Shown here piece after piece: positions 8,173 through 17,274 of a stretch of 64,000 nucleotides of DNA. Under the pieces are notes generated by a model. The model was not told the origin of the DNA, ran no database searches, and saw nothing but the letters and a program-made list of their open reading frames with translations. Position numbers and translations under genes: made by a program. This stretch comes from Dyadobacter sp. NIV53 (lineage in GTDB: Bacteria; Bacteroidota; Bacteroidia; Cytophagales; Spirosomataceae): positions 7,412,501-7,476,500 of the forward strand of contig NZ_CP081299.1 in the NCBI RefSeq assembly GCF_019711195.1. Direction: 5' to 3'. The first letter of the stretch is position 1. Each line of letters starts with the position of its first letter.

Positions 8173-9003
8173 TTAAGCCGCAATTTTCTGCATATTTAAA
8201 AGTTCTTCAAATTCTTTTGGTGACATGTACCCGAGGGCAGAATGAAGCCTCTTTCTATTATACCAGGTTTCAATATATTCAAATACAATTATTGCTGCCT
8301 GGTGTTTATTAATAAAAGTATTTTGGTAAACACATTCTGCTTTTAAGGTCTTAAAAAAACTTTCAGCAACCGCATTATCCCAACAATTTCCTTTTCTGCT
8401 CATGCTTCTTATTACCAGTGGGCTTTTGTCCAGCAAACTTTTAAATTCGTTGCAGGCGTATTGAATTCCCCTATCCGAATGGAAAATTAATTCACAGGTT
8501 ACGCTTCTATTTTTCAGAGCCATTTTCCACGCAGGTATCACAGTATCAATAGCTTTCATTGTTGAACTAAGCGCCCATCCAATTACTCTCCTGTCAGCTA
8601 AATCCAGTACTATGGTGAGATATAGCCAACCTTGCGTCGTTTTAATGTATGTGATGTCAGACACCCACGCAGTAGCTATTTTTTCTACTTTAAATTGCCT
8701 GTTAAGCTTATTTGCTACAACCGGATATGTATGTTCAGAATCTGTTGTGACACGGAATTTTCTCTTGACAATACTTCTTATTTTTGCTTTCTTCATCAGT
8801 CTGGCGACCCTTGGACGGGACACTTTCACCCCCAGTTTGTACAATTCCTGAGTGACCCTGGGGCTTCCGTACGTTTGTTTACTATCCCCATGAATAACAA
8901 TTATTTTATCGATAAGGGTCTGATTTTCAATAGCTGTATCCGATAGTTTATTGCTCAGCCAAGTATAAAACCTGCTTCTGCTTACCTTAAAAACCATGCA
9001 CAT
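8173..9003 (-). CDS. IS3-family transposase OrfB (DDE integrase)
   Basis: A 276-residue DDE transposase with a HTH_21-like N-terminus. The catalytic residues sit in WVSDITYI, FHSDRGIQY and DNAVAESFFKTLK, followed by the usual YNRKRLHSALGYMSPKEF. In the -1 frame after the slippery site in orfA, the reading continues without a stop into this frame (through WQIFGFIKDHRKIFPIEKMC), so the functional product is most likely the OrfAB fusion; ATG 9003 is only the first internal methionine. All catalytic residues are present. Confidence 0.92.
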   Translation of the reverse strand: MCMVFKVSRSRFYTWLSNKLSDTAIENQTLIDKIIVIHGDSKQTYGSPRVTQELYKLGVKVSRPRVARLMKKAKIRSIVKRKFRVTTDSEHTYPVVANKLNRQFKVEKIATAWVSDITYIKTTQGWLYLTIVLDLADRRVIGWALSSTMKAIDTVIPAWKMALKNRSVTCELIFHSDRGIQYACNEFKSLLDKSPLVIRSMSRKGNCWDNAVAESFFKTLKAECVYQNTFINKHQAAIIVFEYIETWYNRKRLHSALGYMSPKEFEELLNMQKIAA

Positions 9004-9035
9004 TTTCTCAATGGGAAATATTTTCCGGTGATCCT

Positions 9036-9350
9036 TTATGAACCCGAATATTTGCCATCGCTCCTGGAGAAAATGCCTACAGCCTTTTTTAAGATATCTC
9101 GTTCAAGTTGTGTGTCGCGGAGTTCTTTCCTTAGCCGGGCCAATTCCTGTTCCGTTTCACTTAAAATCACCTTTCCGTTGCCAGGAAAACTACCGTTTTG
9201 TTTCGCAGAAAACTCTCTACGCCAGCGGTATAGCATAGCAGGTGGAACATCCAATTCTTTTGCCAGTGCAGCAAGGTCTGTGCGGCTATTGCTTAGTTCA
9301 ACGCTCATCAGTTTGAACTCCTTGTCAAATACTCTTCTTTCTCCAGACAT
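9036..9350 (-). CDS. IS3-family transposase OrfA (HTH)
   Basis: A 104-residue DNA-binding protein: helix-turn-helix (DLAALAKELDVPPAMLYRWRRE), then a leucine-zipper-like coiled coil (ETEQELARLRKELRDTQLERDILKKA). The LKK codons read TTA AAA AAG, forming an in-frame A-AAA-AAG heptamer on the minus strand (9090 to 9084), the classical -1 frameshift signal of this family. Slippage there fuses OrfA to OrfB. Start ATG 9350 is the natural first methionine of such proteins. Confidence 0.92.
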   Translation of the reverse strand: MSGERRVFDKEFKLMSVELSNSRTDLAALAKELDVPPAMLYRWRREFSAKQNGSFPGNGKVILSETEQELARLRKELRDTQLERDILKKAVGIFSRSDGKYSGS

Positions 9351-9375
9351 AAGTGTTAAGTTATAAAAGTTTCAC

Positions 9376-10089
9376 TTAACTCAATGTCCACTTAAAGGTA
9401 GCAAGTCCAGTATCATATGAAGCTTCTGCTTTTACCAATCGTACAGAAGCAGCATTCATATCTCCGCCTACTCCTTCACCAATTTTTAAAGCCACTCTTT
9501 GTCCAGCTGTAACTTCAACGCTACTTTTCACGTATCCGCTTACATTTTTCGTCAAGTAGTTGTTTGTCGCGTTAAATAGCTTTTTGAAGTCATCACAGAT
9601 AGGGCAATCCCCGTTTGGATCAGAATATCTAATCGGATTATTCCAGCCATACTGATAAATGCTTAATTGCTCCTGGCTTTTTGTGACAGGGTCAACACTG
9701 GTGAACCTTCCGGTCAATGGATCATAAAACCTAGCCTGCAGATCAATATACACGCTGGCAACCTGTGTTTCTTTTCCCAGGAAGTTGTAACAGTTAATTC
9801 CGTTTCTTGCATTCAGGGGGACGCCCACATCTTTGGGTATTTCCTGGCTAAAGGGATAATAATCCGTTTTCTGAACAATTGTCCCTGTTTCATCAAATGC
9901 TGTCTTGCTGTTGCCTTGATAATCCTTTAGATAATACTCAATTTTAATCAATCCGTTCCGATAAACAGCTTGTCCTTCTGAGAGCTGTACCCGGTCCAGT
10001 ACATTTGTTGACCCTGAGATCCGGTAATTAAAGGGCCCTTCATATTTCAAAGCCACGGTATCAGAGGTAAACTTATGCTTATTGCCTCA
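9376..10089 (-). pseudogene. RHS-repeat / polymorphic toxin remnant truncated by the IS
   Basis: About 230 residues of the C-terminal core of an RHS protein. The conserved region DLQARFYDPLTGRFTSVDP, then YGWNNPIRYSDPNG, marks the end of the RHS core. After it come about 70 residues of a variable C-terminal (toxin-like) domain, ending in ATFKWTLS. The last four codons and stop lie inside the IS right end, so the toxin domain is cut off. Upstream the frame meets a stop just before 10089, and no RHS repeats or signal peptide remain. This is a double-ended fragment and probably not functional. Confidence 0.75.
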
Positions 10090-10365
10090 AACTAACAATA
10101 TTAGATGTTGCAGCGGTTTAACCAGATCATTAACACGTAGGATCATTTATTATAAAAATAAAAGATTTCAAGAAGGCTAGTATAATTAAAAGTTACCTAG
10201 TCCCAGGCACAAGGAAAACGGCAGGATATTTTGACAAAAAAAATGGTTTATACTTTCTCCGGATCCTGCAAATCGTAACCAGGCAATTTTGTCTCTGGTG
10301 AGTAAACTACTGCATAAAATCGTTTTGAATGATAATAGTGATTGCTGCCCATAAACTTTTTATTA
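10090..10365. other. Gap with a possible C-terminal gene fragment
   Basis: No whole gene. On the minus strand a frame ending at 10248 includes NHYYHSKRFYAVVYSPETK, which looks coding but continues into the antisense of the amidohydrolase start, so it could be the C-terminal fragment of a lost gene. I could not assign a family. No clear terminator was found. Confidence 0.2.
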
Positions 10366-11334
10366 ATGAACCGGAGAAAATTTCTTGCTTTATCCGCCGG
10401 CGTTTCCGTTGCTGTTGGTTTTCCAGAAGTAAATACTGGACTAAATGTGACAATACCAATCATTGATACACACATACATCTGTTCGATACGAATCGTTCT
10501 CAGGGCATACCCTGGCCGGAGAAAGGTGATAAAATTCTTTATAAACCGGCTCTTCCTGAACGTTACCGCAATATTGCCGGACGGACTGGAATCGTTGGTG
10601 CTATTGTCGTAGAAGCCAGTCCTTGGCTGGAAGACAACCAATGGGTTCTTGACATTGCAGAAAAAGATAAAATTATTGTCGGTGTCATAGGTAATCTTGA
10701 ACCGGGAAAACACGACTTCGGGAAACAGCTTGGTCGTTTTCAGAAAAATCCACTTTTTCGTGGTATCCGTTATGGGAACTTATGGGGACACGATATTTCA
10801 AGCCAGCTGGCAAATCCTGGTTTCATCTCAGATCTTAAATCCTTGGCGCAGAATGGATTGATATTGGATACTGCAAATCCAAATCCTGCGCTGCTGTCCG
10901 CAATTGTGAAGCTCACAGATCTGGTTCCTGATTTAAAGGTTGTAATAGATCATTTGCCACAGATGGCCATTCCTGAGGATAAAATCATTCGAATGTCCTA
11001 TGAAGCTGACCTGCGGGAGCTCGGCCAGAGGCCAAAAGTGTTTGTGAAAATTTCTGAGGTTTTACGCAGGGTGAACGGCCAGATACCAACGGAATTAGGT
11101 TTTTATCGCGAGCGCCTGGATGAACTTTACACAATCTTTGGTGAAGACAGGCTGATGTATGGAAGTGATTGGCCGAACAGTGACCAATGGCTGCCTTTTG
11201 AAGATGGACTAAACCTGGTACGCAGCTACTTCTTGGAAAAGGGCCAGGCTGCTACGGAAAAATACTTCTGGAAAAATTCCGTAGCCGCATATAACTGGCA
11301 AAAACGTGATGGTACACAACCAAAAACGTATTGA
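10366..11334 (+). CDS. Exported amidohydrolase (amidohydrolase 2, TIM-barrel)
   Basis: A 322-residue metal-dependent hydrolase of the amidohydrolase-2 type (COG3618-like, related to lactonases). The metal motif DTHIHLFD is near residue 40; VIDHLPQM and YGSDWPN give the later His and Asp ligands. The start MNRRKFLALSAGVSVAVGF looks like a twin-arginine signal, so ATG 10366 is preferred to 10342, which would bury it. It is flanked by unrelated genes and probably monocistronic. A sugar lactone or aromatic lactone is a likely substrate class, but none can be named. Confidence 0.78.
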   Translation: MNRRKFLALSAGVSVAVGFPEVNTGLNVTIPIIDTHIHLFDTNRSQGIPWPEKGDKILYKPALPERYRNIAGRTGIVGAIVVEASPWLEDNQWVLDIAEKDKIIVGVIGNLEPGKHDFGKQLGRFQKNPLFRGIRYGNLWGHDISSQLANPGFISDLKSLAQNGLILDTANPNPALLSAIVKLTDLVPDLKVVIDHLPQMAIPEDKIIRMSYEADLRELGQRPKVFVKISEVLRRVNGQIPTELGFYRERLDELYTIFGEDRLMYGSDWPNSDQWLPFEDGLNLVRSYFLEKGQAATEKYFWKNSVAAYNWQKRDGTQPKTY

Positions 11335-11499
11335 ATCCATCCAGTGGCAACTAACCTGCAAAGCATAAGTAAAATTGCCGGTTAATAAGAAGTTTAGATT
11401 CCATATTGTAATTCTTACTAACTTGATAATGAAATCATGATTCACATTTTACGCTGAGTTATACTTCATTCCTGTTTCCTCCAACACCACTTCTTTTTT

Positions 11500-11532
11500 A
11501 GAATATTTCCTGCTTTTTCCAGAATATTTCCT
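11500..11532 (+). repeat. 12-bp direct repeat with 21-nt period upstream of the Hcp-like gene
   Basis: AGAATATTTCCT occurs at 11500-11511 and again at 11521-11532, exactly two helical turns apart, ending 26 bp ahead of the ATG at 11559. This layout suits a dimeric or direct-repeat-binding activator (LytTR and response-regulator sites have this spacing). No regulator is adjacent. Confidence 0.45.
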
Positions 11533-11558
11533 TCGTACATCTCAAATGTTATAAAAAA

Positions 11559-12107
11559 ATGAAAAAAGTCTGCTTGCTTTTATTTTGTGCCTGTTATCTT
11601 TCTTTTACGTCCCGGGTTACCGGCCAGGGCCTTTTTCTTAAAGCTGGTGAGCTGACGGCCGGGGCAAGCCAGAATGATACTTACCAGGATTATGCTGAAA
11701 TACACAGCTTTCAGTTTGGGACAATGATAGATGTAAATATTACCGGCGGAACCGGATCCGGGGTGGGCAAACCCAGTGCAACCAAGGTCGTTGTGACCAA
11801 ATCAGTTGATGTAAGTTCAAGTAAATTATTGCAAAAACAATTGATGGGCCAGATCATACCAGAGATTGAAATTATATCCACTAATTTCAATGGTACCATC
11901 GTTCATAAAATACAGTTAAAAGATGTTTATATCTCCGATGTTGCCACCAGTGGAGCTGCCTGTTCAGGAGGATGCCCGGCATCTGAAACCCTTAGTCTGG
12001 TCTATACTGCCATTAAAATAACGACATATACCATGAATCCAAATGGTAGCGTCACACCCGACACGCCTGTTATGTTTAATTTCCGCACCATAACACAAAC
12101 CTATTAA
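11559..12107 (+). CDS. Secreted Hcp-family (T6SS tube-like) protein
   Basis: A 182-residue protein with a signal peptide (MKKVCLLLFCACYLSFTSRVTG). The rest matches the Hcp fold pattern: an opening FLKAGELTAG, the block EIHSFQFGT, a central KPSATKVVVTKSVDVSSSKLL, then VYISDVATSG and SLVYTAIKITTYTMNPNG. True T6SS tube Hcp has no signal peptide and lies among tss genes; neither holds here. It is therefore an exported Hcp-like protein of unknown use. It is followed 20 nt later by a T9SS-sorted protein, probably in one transcript. Confidence 0.7.
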   Translation: MKKVCLLLFCACYLSFTSRVTGQGLFLKAGELTAGASQNDTYQDYAEIHSFQFGTMIDVNITGGTGSGVGKPSATKVVVTKSVDVSSSKLLQKQLMGQIIPEIEIISTNFNGTIVHKIQLKDVYISDVATSGAACSGGCPASETLSLVYTAIKITTYTMNPNGSVTPDTPVMFNFRTITQTY

Positions 12108-12127
12108 TGTCTGCAACGTAGGATTTT

Positions 12128-12892
12128 ATGAGATATTTTTTCTCTTTGTTTGCTTTGTTGGTAGTGGCTACTTATTCGTGGGCGCAAACTCCTTTTTACC
12201 AGTCACCTGCCAAAGAAGCTGCTGATCAGCTGGTTGCCAAAACCCAGCCAGAATATTATGTCAGACTGCAGGCAGGCCGTTTCGCGGCAGATCCTTGCGG
12301 GCCAGATTTATGTAAATCTAACCCGTTACCTGTTACTTTAAAAAGCTTTTCCGGTGAACGTTTGGATATCACGAAGGTGATTTTGTTTTGGGAAACAAGT
12401 TCTGAAAAAAGTTTTGACCGCTTTGAGGTACAACGAACGCTCAGGCCACAATATGGCTTTGAAACAGTTTCTACCATGAAAGGGGCGGGGACTTCTGCTG
12501 TCACGCACAAATATCAGCTAACGGATGTCAATGAAAACACGGGTTATACCTATTATCGATTAAAACAAATTGACCTGGACGGAAGCTTCGAATATAGTTC
12601 GATTATTGCCATTAAAGGAGCGGTAGTGCCACTGTCAGTTAATGCATTTCCAAATCCCGGGCAAAGCAAAAATATTACATTCAAGACAACCGGCCTGAGT
12701 GTAAATGATCAGCTTGCAGTAATGGTTTATGATGTCCGGGGCCGTGTGATTTACACAAATGAGAATTTTGCGGTCACTTCGGATAAGCAGGTTTTTAAAT
12801 TAAAACTGCCGCTAATGCCAACAGGTAAATACATTGTAAAAATGAAGGGCAAAAACCAGGTTGCTACCGCTTCTTTTGTTATCATTCCATAG
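12128..12892 (+). CDS. Secreted protein with T9SS type A sorting domain
   Basis: A 254-residue exported protein. Signal peptide MRYFFSLFALLVVATYSWAQ; a middle fibronectin-III-like or beta-sandwich region typical of these proteins (KVILFWETSSEKSFDRFEVQR, then TYYRLKQIDLDGSFEYS); and an 80-residue type A sorting domain (AFPNPGQSKNITF, VYDVRGRVIY, GKYIVKMKG). The tail directs export by the type IX system and attachment at the surface. No catalytic domain is present; it could be an adhesin or structural partner of the Hcp-like protein. A bidirectional terminator follows. Confidence 0.82.
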   Translation: MRYFFSLFALLVVATYSWAQTPFYQSPAKEAADQLVAKTQPEYYVRLQAGRFAADPCGPDLCKSNPLPVTLKSFSGERLDITKVILFWETSSEKSFDRFEVQRTLRPQYGFETVSTMKGAGTSAVTHKYQLTDVNENTGYTYYRLKQIDLDGSFEYSSIIAIKGAVVPLSVNAFPNPGQSKNITFKTTGLSVNDQLAVMVYDVRGRVIYTNENFAVTSDKQVFKLKLPLMPTGKYIVKMKGKNQVATASFVIIP

Positions 12893-12900
12893 CATCAGAT

Positions 12901-12940
12901 AAAATCAGGATAAACCGGATATGCAGTTTATCCTGATTTT
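12901..12940 (+). terminator. Hairpin terminator after the T9SS gene
   Basis: A 15-bp perfect stem (AAAATCAGGATAAAC at 12901-12915 pairing with 12926-12940) with a 10-nt loop and T-rich 3' side. It lies between convergent genes and could serve both strands. Confidence 0.8.
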
Positions 12941-13003
12941 AATTTATTTATTACCAGACATACAGCCAGGAAATTAATTTAAAATGCGATTTCAAATTTG
13001 GCC

Positions 13004-13807
13004 TTATTCTCCCAGCATCATTTGTTTAATGCCTTGTCTAAATCCTTCATCGCCTGCTGCAAGGCGCTGTGCATACAATGCTTTTGCGTCTTCACCACAG
13101 ACATACCGTAAGGTATTTTTGCCATCGGTAGCGGCTTCGTACACAACCTCTGCAATTTGTTCCGGAGTGGACATTTTAATTTCGGGTCCGCTCAATGCAG
13201 CGAAAAACTTTCCTGCCAGAACTTCATATGCCGGATGGGAAGGAAACACCGATCTTTCTGTCATATCCGTAGAAACCAAACCTGGCTCAATATTTTTGAT
13301 ACCGATGCCAAACTGGGCTAATTCAAATGACAAGCTTTCAGCCCAGCCTTCCAATGCCCACTTACTGGCATCGTACATCGAACTGACCGGAAAGGCCATG
13401 AGCCCGGCCGAGGAAGTTGTGTTGATAAACAATCCTGATTTCTTAGCCCTGAAATTTGGAATAAAAGCTTTGGTGACACGCACTGTACCCAGGAAATTAG
13501 TTTCCATTTGACCCACAATTTGTTCGTCGGTTGTGGCTTCCAATGGTCCCAGTACGCTATATCCTGCATTGTTGAATACCACATCGATATTGCCCATGGC
13601 CAAAGCTTTTTCAGTGGTATCAATGATTTGCTTCACATTTGTTACATCCAATGGCAGCAGTATAACATTATCGAGCTGATTCAGTTCTGTTTCATTTTCA
13701 GGCTTACGCATGGTAGCGATAACTTTCCACCCTTTTGCGGCAAATAGTTTGGCTGTGGCCTTACCAATACCTGCTGAGGCACCGGTGATAAAAATTGTCT
13801 TTGTCAT
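13004..13807 (-). CDS. SDR family oxidoreductase
   Basis: A 267-residue classical short-chain dehydrogenase. NADP-binding TGASAGIG at the N-terminus, NNAG near residue 88, catalytic Ser in NTTSSAGL and YxxxK in MYDASKWALEGW. The IEPGLVSTDMTE loop is typical of the retinol-dehydrogenase-like SDRs common beside HxlR regulators. The substrate is unknown. It is divergent from the HxlR gene at 13889, with an 81-nt gap that holds TAAGTTTG (minus strand, 13839 to 13832), a -7 type box for this gene. Confidence 0.88.
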   Translation of the reverse strand: MTKTIFITGASAGIGKATAKLFAAKGWKVIATMRKPENETELNQLDNVILLPLDVTNVKQIIDTTEKALAMGNIDVVFNNAGYSVLGPLEATTDEQIVGQMETNFLGTVRVTKAFIPNFRAKKSGLFINTTSSAGLMAFPVSSMYDASKWALEGWAESLSFELAQFGIGIKNIEPGLVSTDMTERSVFPSHPAYEVLAGKFFAALSGPEIKMSTPEQIAEVVYEAATDGKNTLRYVCGEDAKALYAQRLAAGDEGFRQGIKQMMLGE

Positions 13808-13888
13808 TTACTGTTTTATTTTATTTCGGCCCAAACTTATCGGATATTTGCTATACATATACTATTGATTACCTAAAAGAAAGTGACT

Positions 13889-14248
13889 ATGCTTTTTGAT
13901 ACGAATACCTGTGACCCTGAGCAATCCAGGCAAAGAACACTGGCATTAAGGGATGCTATCGAGTTATTGAGCGGGAAGTGGAAATTTTGTATTCTGCTTA
14001 ATCTGTATCAGTATAAGATCATGCGTTTTAAGGACTTGCAGGAAACATCAATAGGTATAACCCCTAAGGTGCTTTCAAAAGAATTACAGGAACTGGAAGA
14101 AAATCTGCTGATCACACGAACAGTTAATAATACTAAACCCGTAACGGTTTCTTATGCACTGACTGACCACGCCATTGAAACCCAGCCAGTAATCAATGCT
14201 TTGATCGAATTTGGATTAAAGCACAGGAAAAAAATTAAAGACGAATGA
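13889..14248 (+). CDS. HxlR-family transcriptional regulator
   Basis: A 119-residue winged-helix protein of the HxlR type: LSGKWKFCILLNLYQ (helix 1-2), RFKDLQETSIGITPKVLSKE (recognition region), LEENLLITRTVNNTKPVTVSYAL (wing). A cysteine near the N-terminus (NTCDPEQ) matches the redox or electrophile-sensing Cys of many HxlR proteins. ATG 13889 is preferred to GTG 13883. It probably controls the divergent SDR gene. A weak hairpin with a T8 run (14248-14290) follows. Confidence 0.85.
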   Translation: MLFDTNTCDPEQSRQRTLALRDAIELLSGKWKFCILLNLYQYKIMRFKDLQETSIGITPKVLSKELQELEENLLITRTVNNTKPVTVSYALTDHAIETQPVINALIEFGLKHRKKIKDE

Positions 14249-14303
14249 AAACCGGAAGCTGGCAATGAAAGAAAAATGACGGTTTTTTTTGTGCAGATGT
14301 AAA

Positions 14304-14335
14304 AATAGCGGGCAACCTTGTGATTGCCCGCTATT
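14304..14335 (-). terminator. Terminator of ilvE
   Basis: A 12-bp stem (AATAGCGGGCAA pairing with TTGCCCGCTATT), 8-nt loop, followed on the minus strand by a T5 run. It lies 21 nt past the ilvE stop. Confidence 0.82.
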
Positions 14336-14356
14336 GACGTGAAATAATTTTAACCG

Positions 14357-15424
14357 TTACACTTTCAGCGTCCAGCCAAAAATGTCTTCTGTTTTTCCGG
14401 TGTAGATTTGATTCAGATAATCCTTTACATTTTTAGCAAACGAATCTTCTGCCACTTCGGGAAGTGTGTAATCCGCACCTTCGTATCCAATCGTAGCAAT
14501 GTGCGAAACTACCGCCGCTGTTCCGGCACCAAAGGCAGATTCCAAACGTCCTTCTTTCAGGGCGTCAATGATTTCTTTTACTGAAATCCTGCGTTCTTCA
14601 ACCGGAATTCCCCAGTGATGTGCAATGGCAACAATCGTTTTACGTGTAATTCCATCCAGTGTAGTATCTGATACGAAAGGTGTTACAAGTTTTCCGTCCA
14701 TTACAAACATCACATTCATTGCCCCCGATTCCTCAATGTAAGCATGTTCCCGTGCATCTGTCCAGATCAGCTGGTCGTAACCCTCCTGTTGCGCAAGTTT
14801 GGCGGGATACAATGAGCCTGCATAATTACCACCACATTTTGCACCACCCACGCCACCTTCTGCTGCCCGGATAAAGTGTGTTTCGATTTTCACTCTTGGA
14901 GGTTTCGCGAAATACGAGCCAACCGGGCCTGTAAAGATGATAAAGGTATATGTATCGGACGGTTTTACTCCGACATAAGCATCCGCCGCGAACATATAGG
15001 GACGGATATAAAGCGCACTTCCTTCCTGTGACGGCACCCATGCAGAATCCAGGCGAACCAGTTCGGTTAAACCACCCATAAAAATTTCCTCAGGGATTGC
15101 CGGCATACACATACGTTCTGCTGATTTGTTAAACCTTTTCCAGTTATCTGTCGGTCGGAAAAGCAGCGTGTCGCCTTGCGGGCTTTTGTAGGCTTTCATT
15201 CCTTCAAAAATCGTCTGTCCGTAATGCAAAGCAGCTGTTGCCGGGCTTAGCGAAAGCTCACCATAAGGGACGATGCGTGAATTTTGCCAATGACCGTCAG
15301 AATAATCGGCAATAAACATGTGGTCGGCCATGTTGCGGCCAAAACCAAGATTGTTGAAATCAATTTCTTTCAAACGTGATACCTCCGTTTGCCTGATTTC
15401 TATTTGTAATGTGTCGGCAGTCAT
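14357..15424 (-). CDS. ilvE: Branched-chain amino acid aminotransferase
   Basis: A 355-residue class IV PLP enzyme of the long (BCAT-II) form that transaminates leucine, isoleucine and valine. HYGQTIFEGMKAYKS, RPTDNWKRFNKSAERM and YIRPYMFAADAYVGV are family blocks. The PLP lysine is in GGAKCGGNYAGSL, and the phosphate-binding GTAAVVSHIATI is near the C-terminus. ATG 15424 gives the usual length. It is monocistronic with its own terminator; the 356-bp AT-rich region upstream (15425-15780) holds its promoter, but I see no perfect TAnnTTTG box in it. Confidence 0.94.
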   Translation of the reverse strand: MTADTLQIEIRQTEVSRLKEIDFNNLGFGRNMADHMFIADYSDGHWQNSRIVPYGELSLSPATAALHYGQTIFEGMKAYKSPQGDTLLFRPTDNWKRFNKSAERMCMPAIPEEIFMGGLTELVRLDSAWVPSQEGSALYIRPYMFAADAYVGVKPSDTYTFIIFTGPVGSYFAKPPRVKIETHFIRAAEGGVGGAKCGGNYAGSLYPAKLAQQEGYDQLIWTDAREHAYIEESGAMNVMFVMDGKLVTPFVSDTTLDGITRKTIVAIAHHWGIPVEERRISVKEIIDALKEGRLESAFGAGTAAVVSHIATIGYEGADYTLPEVAEDSFAKNVKDYLNQIYTGKTEDIFGWTLKV

Positions 15425-15780
15425 AATCCTTCAAGTTATGCTGAAAATTAGGTAGTAGTGTTATTTTCAATTCTTCCGCAATTTAAATAAATAATTAATT
15501 AGTACAACAATAATTTTTAAAACAACTTTATTGAATACTGATAAAGCAGCGAAACTTGTAGTAGCTGTTTAGCTTAATCTATTAATGAAAACCGGCGTTG
15601 AGTTATCATTGAACTGAATTCATTATTTTATGATTTAAAAACATTTTTTACTTTTATGATATATAGATAAATATTTATAACTTATCTGATAATAAGCATA
15701 TTATGTATATTTAAATATACTAAAATCTGTTGGTTTTTACTCTTGTTATATTTTCCATCCATTTGTAAACTTCAACCACC

Positions 15781-16879
15781 ATGAACAACTCATCTGATAC
15801 AGCTTCACCCGATTTTGAAACGCCCAACATTGATGCTCAGAAAATGGATGCTTTTCTGGGAAAGGTAGTAACCGACTTTGGAGCTGCCTTCAGCGCACCT
15901 CTGTGTTACATTGGCGACAGGCTGGGTTTGTATAAAGCCATGGCTTTTGCCGGCCCGCTATCTTATGAAGAACTTGCCCAAAAAACCCAAACTGATGCGC
16001 GTTACGTGCGGGAGTGGCTAATTAACCAGGCAGCCGGTGGGTACGTAGACTATGATCCGCCGACTAAAAAATATACTTTGCCCGATGAGCACGCCGTCGC
16101 CCTGACCGTAGAGGACAGCCCGTATTATGTTGTAGGAGGTTTTCAGATTGTGAACGCGATGAACAAAGCCGATGAGCGGATCATAGAAGGTTTTCATACC
16201 GGAAAAGGAATGTTATGGGGAGAACACCACCACAATCTGTTTCAGGGAACGGAACGTTTCTTTAAACCCAGTTACATTGGAAACCTGATACAGAGCTGGC
16301 TGCCGGCCGTGGAAGGAGCCGTAGAAAAACTTCAGGAAGGAGCAAAAGTAGCCGATATTGGTACAGGCCATGGCATTTCTACGCTCATTATGGCGCAGGA
16401 ATTTCCCAAATCCCGCTTCTTTGGTTTTGATAATCATCAGCCCTCTATTGAGCGGGCGAATCAGATCGCCAAAGAGCAAGGCGTAGAAGACCGTGTAGAA
16501 TTTATGGTAGCCAGTGCGCAAGGAATTTCCAGGCGAGCAATACGATCTGATCACTTATTTTGATTGTCTTCATGACATGGGGGATCCCGTAGGCTCATTA
16601 CATCAGGCTTATAAAGCGCTATCGCCCGATGGGGTAGTAATGGTGATAGAGCCAATGGCGGGCAGAAAAACGGAAGAAAACTTCAATCCTGTGGGCCGGG
16701 TATACTCAGGAGCATCCGTATTATGTTGTACACCTAATGCAATTGCCTCTGGCCCTTATGCTTTGGGAACAGTTGCAAGTGATGATGCACTGGCAGAAGT
16801 TGCCGGGAAAGCCGGATTCAGCAGCTTTACAAGAGTTACCGAGACACCTTTTAACCGGGTATTTCAGGGTAAGAAATAA
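15781..16879 (+). pseudogene. Class I SAM-dependent methyltransferase, frameshifted
   Basis: Two frames together make one methyltransferase of about 365 residues. The first (15781-16563) has an N-terminal winged-helix dimerisation domain and the SAM motif VADIGTGHGISTLIMAQEF, but after VASA at about 16520 it runs into unrelated sequence. The +1 frame continues as KEFPGEQYDLITYFDCLHDMGDP and ends at 16879 with the expected C-terminus. One extra base near 16521 (GCG-C-AAG) explains the break. The domain order matches the Rv2258c-like family. Either a real null mutation or a sequence error; no programmed slip site is visible. Confidence 0.8.
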
Positions 16880-17274
16880 ATGATACAGTTTAATCTTTAA
16901 TCCTGCATCTACGTTTGACTAATCGTCACATATTTAGTAAACCTGTACTTTTGATGGTACTTATGCTGGTTTTATAGTATCCCTATAAAATTCAGAATCG
17001 GTACCATCAAACAATGTTTTAGCCAAAACCGAAAGGAATTGGTCATTTGAATGATTTTCAGAACGGATTCTGCTGCAATTTTACAGGAAGGGGTATAATA
17101 TTAATTAATAAGGTATTGCAAAAAAATGGGATCATTGCAGGATATTATACAGATGCACTTTTGGGCAAATTCCAATTCCTGAAATAGTGTAAAAGCAAGG
17201 AACGTGATCTGATGCTCATTCCGGATTTTATTAAATCCATTTGTGAAAGTTTTATTTGATGCTTCATTATGCAA
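16880..17274. other. Gap without recognisable genes
   Basis: About 395 bp with stops in all frames. A minus-strand stretch near 17000 reads FLSVLAKTLFDGTDSEFYRD in one frame and looks like faded coding sequence, but I cannot assign it. No hairpin or promoter stands out. Confidence 0.2.

Larger units (their letters stand above)
8163..9389 (-). mobile_element. IS3-family insertion sequence, about 1.23 kb
   Basis: Two overlapping transposase frames lie on the minus strand between imperfect inverted ends. The left end reads GGACAaaatGTTAAG (8163-8177); the reverse complement of the right end reads GGACAttgaGTTAAG (9375-9389). Thus 11 of 15 bases match, with unmatched spacer bases between the two blocks. 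Flanking bases (AGA left, ACT right) do not form a target-site duplication. The right flank is an RHS gene and the left flank is the ars operon, so the element probably took part in a rearrangement and not a simple insertion. Exact ends are uncertain by a base or two. Confidence 0.8.

Noticed and set aside
11559..12107. True type VI secretion locus
   Set aside because: The protein has a signal peptide and no tss, vgrG or clpV gene is near.
16514..16530. Programmed frameshift in the methyltransferase
   Set aside because: No slippery heptamer or stimulator is present; one extra base explains the break.
17041..17274. A PAS or kinase partner for the receiver remnant
   Set aside because: Stops in all frames and no conserved block; nothing could be supported.
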